A stretch of 27,573 nt of DNA from Burkholderia sp. GTDB lineage: Bacteria > Pseudomonadota > Gammaproteobacteria > Burkholderiales > Burkholderiaceae. The notes under the pieces are model-generated. The model saw only the letters and a list, made by a program, of their open reading frames with translations. It was not told the DNA's origin and did not search any database. The position numbers and the translations under genes are program-made. Within the stretch, counting starts at the first letter, position 1. Each line of letters starts with the position of its first letter. Positions 23,373-27,573 of the stretch are shown here, one piece after another. The stretch covers positions 1-27,573 of the forward strand of contig JASLEG010000327.1 of the NCBI GenBank assembly GCA_030151225.1, given 5' to 3'.

Positions 23373-23992
23373 GTCGCGCCGGCCGAGCCCGCCGCGAAGG
23401 CCGTGACGAGCTTCACGAGCGCGGCCTCGATCTCCTCGGGCGGCGGCGCGTCCGCGCTGGCCGCCATGGTGCGCAGCACGCCCGTCATCGCGTGGGTGAG
23501 CACGAAGGCCTCGGCCGGCGTCATCGCGCGCGCGCCGGTGCCGGCGATGCCGGCCTCGTCGGCCATGCACAGCGCGATCAGCTCGGCGTAGAAGGGCGCG
23601 AGCGTGCCGCCGGCCCGCGCGCGGCCGCCCGAATATTCCATCAGCAGGCGGTGCACGCGGCTGCGCCCGCCGTACGAGCTCGTCACCGCGTGCACGATCT
23701 CGCGGATCCGGCCGCCGGGCTCCGTGGGCGCGTCGCGGAACGAGGCCAGGATGCGCGTGGTCATGGTGTCCAGCTCGCGCCTGACGAGCGCGTCGAGCAG
23801 CGCGTGCTTGCTGTCGAAATACTGATACAGCGTGCCGATGCTCACGCCGGCCTTCGCGGCGATCGCGTTGGTGGTCAGCGCCTCCATGTCGCCGTGCTCG
23901 AGCAGCTGCATGGCCGCCTCCAACATGAGTTCGACCTTGAACTGGGCGCGCGCCTGGCGGGCATTCCTGCGCTTAAGTGGTTGATTTTCCAT
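23369..23992 (-). CDS. TetR-family transcriptional repressor
   Basis: A 207-aa protein. The N-terminal HTH (LTTNAIAAKAGVSIGTLYQY followed by FDSKHALLDAL, ~40-70) is a textbook TetR DNA-binding domain. The alpha-helical ligand domain follows. It is divergent from the FAD monooxygenase gene with ~104 bp between the starts, so it most likely represses that gene in the absence of an aromatic or antibiotic-like ligand. Its stop codon overlaps the PLP-enzyme stop on the other strand. Confidence 0.92.
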   Translation of the reverse strand: MENQPLKRRNARQARAQFKVELMLEAAMQLLEHGDMEALTTNAIAAKAGVSIGTLYQYFDSKHALLDALVRRELDTMTTRILASFRDAPTEPGGRIREIVHAVTSSYGGRSRVHRLLMEYSGGRARAGGTLAPFYAELIALCMADEAGIAGTGARAMTPAEAFVLTHAMTGVLRTMAASADAPPPEEIEAALVKLVTAFAAGSAGAT

Positions 23993-24031
23993 GGCTGTGT
24001 GACCGGGTTGCCGGGCCGAGGGAACGCGAGT

Positions 24032-24059
24032 TTGCGTGCCGCGGGGCGGCTCATAGTAT
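24032..24059 (+). promoter_or_regulatory. Candidate promoter of the FAD monooxygenase gene
   Basis: TTGCGT (24032-24037) and TAGTAT (24054-24059) are separated by 16 bp in the tetR-monooxygenase intergenic region. If real, transcription starts near 24066, which excludes the upstream ATG at 24058 and supports the start at 24097. No clear TetR palindrome was found. Confidence 0.35.
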
Positions 24060-24096
24060 GTCGGCTACGCACATCGCTTCACAAGGCAGCTTCCCC

Positions 24097-25248
24097 ATGA
24101 CGATCCGCAACGTCCTGATTTCCGGTGCCGGCGTGGCCGGCCTGGCCCTCGCGCACTGGCTCGATCGCGCCGGCTTTTCCGCCACGCTGGTCGAACGCGC
24201 CCCCGAATTCCGTCGCGGCGGGCAGGCCGTGGACATCCGCGGCAAGGCGCTCGACGTGGTGGCCGCGATGGGCCTGCTCGACGCCGTGCGCGCGCTGCGC
24301 ACCCAGCTGAAGGGCATGACCGTGTACGACGGCGCCGGCCGCGAGCTGGAACGCACCGAGGCGCGCACCTACAGCGCGGGCCGGCTCGACAGCGACGATA
24401 TCGAGATCTTTCGCGACGATCTGTGCGAACTGATGCGCGGCGCACTGAGCGAACGCGTGCGTTTCCTGCACGGCGACAGCATCGTGTCGATCGACGACGG
24501 TGCGCAGGGCGTGGACATCGGGTTCGAATCGGGCCGCCGCGAACGTTTCGATCTGCTGATCGGTGCCGACGGCATCTACTCGAACGTGCGGCGCCGCCAC
24601 TGGGGCGACGAGGCGAGCGCGATCGCGCCGCTCGGCGTGGCCTTCGCGCTGTTCTCGGTGCCGAACGACATCGGGCTCGAGCGCTGGCAGCTCGCGATGC
24701 GCGAGGCCGAGGTGGGCTGCGTGATCTACCCGAGCCGCGACGCGCGCGAGCTGCGGGTGGGCATCGGCGTGGCGATGCCGGCGGGCGACGATGCCGCCGC
24801 CCTGCGCGGCGATCCGGCTGCGCAGCGGCGCCGGATCGCCGAGGGCGGCGCGCATCTGGGCGAGCCGTTCGCGCGCTGCCTCGCGCGTCTGCACACGGGC
24901 GAGGATTTCTACTTCAACGAGCTCGCGCAGATCCGCATGCCGGGCTGGTCGAAGGGGCGCGTGGCGCTGTGCGGCGACGCCGCGTATTGCGCCTCGCCGC
25001 TGTCGGGGCAGGGCACCAGCCTCGCGCTGATCGGCGCGTTCGTGCTGGTGCGCGAGCTCGCGCGCCATCGCGACGACGCGGCGCGCGCGTTCGCGGCCTG
25101 CGAGGCGCGCATGCGGCCGTTCGTGGCGCGCAATCAGGCGCTCGTCGATCTGGGCCGCGAAGGGCCGATGCCCGATGCGCTGCTCGATGCGGCCAAGCAG
25201 GGGATCGAGCTGGGCGATCTGCTGGGGGAGGTGCGCGATGCGTCGTGA
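24097..25248 (+). CDS. FAD-dependent monooxygenase (PHBH/TetX-like)
   Basis: A 383-aa class A flavoprotein monooxygenase. It has the dinucleotide fold GAGVAGLALAHWL (10-22), the DG motif GADGIYSNVR (156-165) and the GD motif LCGDAAYCASPLSGQG (291-306). Such enzymes hydroxylate aromatic or polyketide-like substrates with NAD(P)H and O2, and TetX members inactivate tetracyclines. The substrate cannot be told here. The start at 24097 (MTIRNVLISG) has AAGG 10 nt upstream and puts the Rossmann loop at the normal position; ATG 24058 is an alternative. It is probably controlled by the divergent TetR gene. The next gene (LysR) is convergent, 24 bp on. Confidence 0.9.
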   Translation: MTIRNVLISGAGVAGLALAHWLDRAGFSATLVERAPEFRRGGQAVDIRGKALDVVAAMGLLDAVRALRTQLKGMTVYDGAGRELERTEARTYSAGRLDSDDIEIFRDDLCELMRGALSERVRFLHGDSIVSIDDGAQGVDIGFESGRRERFDLLIGADGIYSNVRRRHWGDEASAIAPLGVAFALFSVPNDIGLERWQLAMREAEVGCVIYPSRDARELRVGIGVAMPAGDDAAALRGDPAAQRRRIAEGGAHLGEPFARCLARLHTGEDFYFNELAQIRMPGWSKGRVALCGDAAYCASPLSGQGTSLALIGAFVLVRELARHRDDAARAFAACEARMRPFVARNQALVDLGREGPMPDALLDAAKQGIELGDLLGEVRDAS

Positions 25249-25272
25249 GTCGAGGTGCCGCGAGGCGCCGCG

Positions 25273-26166
25273 TCACCCATCGCGCCGCAGCGCCTCGAGC
25301 ACGATCGAGAACGCCTTCGAACTCTGCCGCCGGCTCGGGTAATAGGCGTGCAGGCCCGGAAAGGTCGGGCACCAGTCGTCGAGCACGCGCACCAGCTTGC
25401 CCTTGCGGACCATCGGCAGCACGGAGGTTTCCGGCACGAAGGCCAGCCCGAAGCCGTCGAGCGCCGCGCGGATCATCTGCGGCTGCGCATTGCAGGTCAC
25501 CTGTCCGCTCACCCGCACCTGCACCTCGCGCTTGCCCCTGGCCAGCTCCCACGCGTAGATGCCGCGCGTGGTGGTCAGGCGCAGCGTCACGCAATCGTGT
25601 TCCATCAGGTCCGCCGGCGTGGCCGGCGCCGATCGGCCGGCCAGATAGGCCGGGGAGCCCACGATTGCCATCCTCACATCCGGGCCGATGCGCGCGGCGA
25701 TCATGTCCTTCGCCACCTGATCGCCGAAGCGGATGCCGATGTCGTAGCGCTCCGCCACGATGTCCACCAGCCCGTAATCCACGGTCAGCTCCACGCGGAT
25801 CTCCGGATAGCGCTTCAGCACCGGCTGCAGCTTCGGCCACACGGCCGTCTCGATCGCGTGATCGGTGGCCGTGATGCGGATCTCGCCGGCCGGGCGCTCG
25901 CGGGATTCGGCCAGCGCGTCGAGCTTGGCCTCGATCTCCTCGAGGCGCGGTGCGAGTGTTTCGAGCAGATCCTCGCCGGCGGACGTGGTGGACACGCTGC
26001 GCGTGGTGCGCGTGAGCAGGCGCACGCCGAGCCGCGCCTCGAAGGCCTTGATCGTGTGGCTCAGCGCCGACGGCGTGACGTTCAGCTGCGCGGCGGCGCG
26101 CGTGAAGCTCTTCTCGCGCGCCACGGTCACGAACACGATCAGGTCGTTCAGGTTGTCGCGCATCAT
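25273..26166 (-). CDS. LysR-family transcriptional regulator
   Basis: A 297-aa LTTR. The HTH (DLIVFVTVAREKSFTRAAAQ ... LNVTPSALSHTIKAFEARLG) is followed by the effector-binding domain. Sequences such as YDIGIRFGDQVAKDMIAARI and FVPETSV are typical of the CrgA/AaeR-like LysR subgroup. Start: ATG 26166 (MMRDNLND) with GGAGAA 7 nt upstream; the open frame extends to 26214 but the extra 16 residues (Pro-rich) are not LTTR-like. It is divergent from the MFS gene, which it likely regulates. Confidence 0.9.
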   Translation of the reverse strand: MMRDNLNDLIVFVTVAREKSFTRAAAQLNVTPSALSHTIKAFEARLGVRLLTRTTRSVSTTSAGEDLLETLAPRLEEIEAKLDALAESRERPAGEIRITATDHAIETAVWPKLQPVLKRYPEIRVELTVDYGLVDIVAERYDIGIRFGDQVAKDMIAARIGPDVRMAIVGSPAYLAGRSAPATPADLMEHDCVTLRLTTTRGIYAWELARGKREVQVRVSGQVTCNAQPQMIRAALDGFGLAFVPETSVLPMVRKGKLVRVLDDWCPTFPGLHAYYPSRRQSSKAFSIVLEALRRDG

Positions 26167-26344
26167 GGCGGCGTTCTCCGGGTAACGGGGCGAAGCGGGC
26201 GGGGTGGGCGGCATCGTAACGCCGGTGCGCCCCCGGGCATTATTGAATGTGGCTCACAAGAACGACAAGCATTCGTGTCTTAATCGCGTGGACGATCCTC
26301 GCTACATTGGCGCCTTTTCCATGCAGGGAACGAGGAGGGCGAGC

Positions 26345-27568
26345 GTGGATGCATCCGGCATGTCGGCGCGGCAGGCATGGAGCGCGATCGCGTCGATGTC
26401 GATCTGCGCGTTCGCGCTGGTGGCCTCCGAATTCCTGCCCGTGAGCCTGCTCACGCCGATCGCGCGCGAGCGCGCGCTGAGCGACGGCCAGGCCGGGCAG
26501 GCCATCTCGATCTCCGGCTTCTTCGCGGTGGCGACGAGCCTGTGCGTGGCGCGCCTCACGCGCCGGCTCGACCGCAAGCCGGTGATGCTGGCGTTCACCG
26601 CGATGATGTGCGGATCGGGCGTGGCCGTGGCGCTCGCGCCGAATCACGATGTGCTGATGGCGGCCCGCGCCGTGCTCGGCATGGCGATCGGCGGCTACTG
26701 GTCGATGTCCACCGCGGTGATGATGCGCTTCGCGCCGGCCGCGATCCTGCCGCGCGCGATCGCGGTGATGCAGGGCGGCAGCGCGCTGGCCACGGCCGTG
26801 GCCGCGCCGCTCGGCAGCTATCTCGGTGGCCTGGTGGGCTGGCGCGGCGCGTTCTTCTGCGTGGTGCCGCTGGCCCTTGCCGCGCTCGCGTGGCAGGCCG
26901 TGGCGCTGCCGCGCCTGCCCGCGGCGCGCGATGCCTCGCCGCCGCGCGGCGCGCATCGGTTGCTGGCCACGCCGGTGTTCGCGGTCGGCCTCGGCGCGCT
27001 GGTGCTGCTGTTCATGGGGCAGTTCACGCTCTACACGTATCTGCGTCCGTTCCTCGAGAGCGTGACGCGCGTGAACGTGTCGATGCTGTCGGCGATCCTG
27101 CTCTGCATCGGCCTGTGCGGGCTGGCCGGCACGATGGCGGTGGGGCGCGTGATCGCTCGCAGCCTGCACGGCGTGCTGATCGCGATCCCGGTGCTGATGT
27201 CGGCGATCGCGGTGGCGCTGGTCGGCCTCGGCGCGTCGGTGGTGCCCACGCTGTTGCTGCTGGCCGCGTGGGGGCTGATCTCCACCTCGGCGCCGGTGGG
27301 CTGGTTCACCTGGCTGTCGCGCACGCTGCCGCGCGACGTGGAGGCCGGCGGCGGCCTGATGGTGGCGGCGATCCAGTTCGCGATCACGGTGGGCGCGACC
27401 GCCGGCGGCGTGATGTACGACGCCATCGGGCACGTCGGCACCTTCCTGTGTGCGGCGGGCCTGCTGCTGGCCGGCGCGCTCGCCGCGGGCGTGGTGGCGC
27501 GCATGAGCCGCGCGCCGGTGCGGGCCGGCGGCGAGCCGCGCGTGCGCGAAGCCGAATTCGCGGACTGA
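26345..27568 (+). CDS. MFS transporter (DHA1 drug/sugar exporter type)
   Basis: A 407-aa inner-membrane protein with 12 predicted hydrophobic segments. The loop 2-3 region (ARLTRRLDRKPVMLAFTAMM) carries the MFS motif A-like D-R-K pattern, and FMGQFTLYTYLRPFLESV is typical of the AraJ/YdhP/NepI DHA1 group, H+-driven exporters of drugs, sugars or nucleosides. I chose the GTG at 26345 because AGGAGG lies 6 nt before it, the best ribosome site in this stretch, and it leaves a short N-terminus before TM1; ATG 26321 and the earlier in-frame starts have no such site. The substrate is not inferable. Confidence 0.88.
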   Translation: MDASGMSARQAWSAIASMSICAFALVASEFLPVSLLTPIARERALSDGQAGQAISISGFFAVATSLCVARLTRRLDRKPVMLAFTAMMCGSGVAVALAPNHDVLMAARAVLGMAIGGYWSMSTAVMMRFAPAAILPRAIAVMQGGSALATAVAAPLGSYLGGLVGWRGAFFCVVPLALAALAWQAVALPRLPAARDASPPRGAHRLLATPVFAVGLGALVLLFMGQFTLYTYLRPFLESVTRVNVSMLSAILLCIGLCGLAGTMAVGRVIARSLHGVLIAIPVLMSAIAVALVGLGASVVPTLLLLAAWGLISTSAPVGWFTWLSRTLPRDVEAGGGLMVAAIQFAITVGATAGGVMYDAIGHVGTFLCAAGLLLAGALAAGVVARMSRAPVRAGGEPRVREAEFAD

Positions 27569-27573
27569 GCCCC

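Noticed and set aside
22025..24100. 691-residue open frame on the + strand
   Set aside because: Shadow of the PLP-enzyme gene in another frame and the antisense of tetR; Arg/Gly-rich with no domain.
1..27573. tRNA genes, CRISPR arrays, integrase or intact transposase
   Set aside because: Looked for on both strands by eye; no cloverleaf-like GGTTCGAAT arm at a gene end, no spaced repeats, and no DDE or tyrosine-recombinase motifs in any frame.

Overview
The window is high-GC DNA with strong G/C third-position bias. Its gene content (glucarate dehydratase end, adc-bdh-patatin operon, many LysR/TetR/PadR regulators) fits a Burkholderia-type betaproteobacterium, probably from the gladioli/glumae/plantarii side. 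The genus is inferred from protein resemblance, not from a marker gene. I see no tRNA, rRNA, CRISPR array, integrase or intact insertion sequence.

Left flank (1-6375), core-type metabolism. It holds the 3' end of kdgD with a terminator, a small membrane protein, and a leftward operon adc - 3-hydroxybutyrate dehydrogenase - patatin (acetoacetate/3-hydroxybutyrate, i.e. PHB-linked, metabolism) closed by a strong hairpin. Next come an 80-residue one-TM protein and a leftward pair: a His-rich PadR repressor (YqjI type) followed by a siderophore-interacting ferric reductase (YqjH type). A palindromic AT-rich operator overlaps the promoter of that pair.

Centre (about 6376-17760), an accessory block that looks less GC-rich by eye. 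Four rightward genes form one tight unit (three junctions: ATGA overlap, 17-bp gap, ATGA overlap): (1) a 609-aa Hsp100/Clp-type AAA+ protein with a degenerate first AAA-like half; (2) a 214-aa NrdG-like radical-SAM protein; (3) a ~2100-aa protein with two zinc ribbons, a protein-kinase-like domain lacking key catalytic residues, a DUF4011-like region, an SF1 (UPF1/COG1112-type) helicase and a C-terminal Vsr/MTES_1575-like nuclease; (4) a 448-aa coiled-coil protein of unknown family. I recognise no named system with exactly this set. It resembles the multi-domain helicase/nuclease defence modules (e.g. the kinase-plus-COG1112 idea of Mokosh) and is the best candidate for an undescribed anti-phage or conflict system. 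A convergent gene for a membrane-anchored LprI/DUF1311-domain protein closes the block.

Right of the block (17773-19560) lies a wrecked TPR/glycosyltransferase-like gene (two frameshifts, an internal deletion, a nonsense codon) and a SymE-like toxin gene, typical of a variable locus. The right flank (19633-27568) returns to ordinary genes: LysR / dicarboxylate-amino acid symporter / class-V PLP enzyme; TetR divergent from an FAD monooxygenase; and LysR divergent from an MFS exporter.
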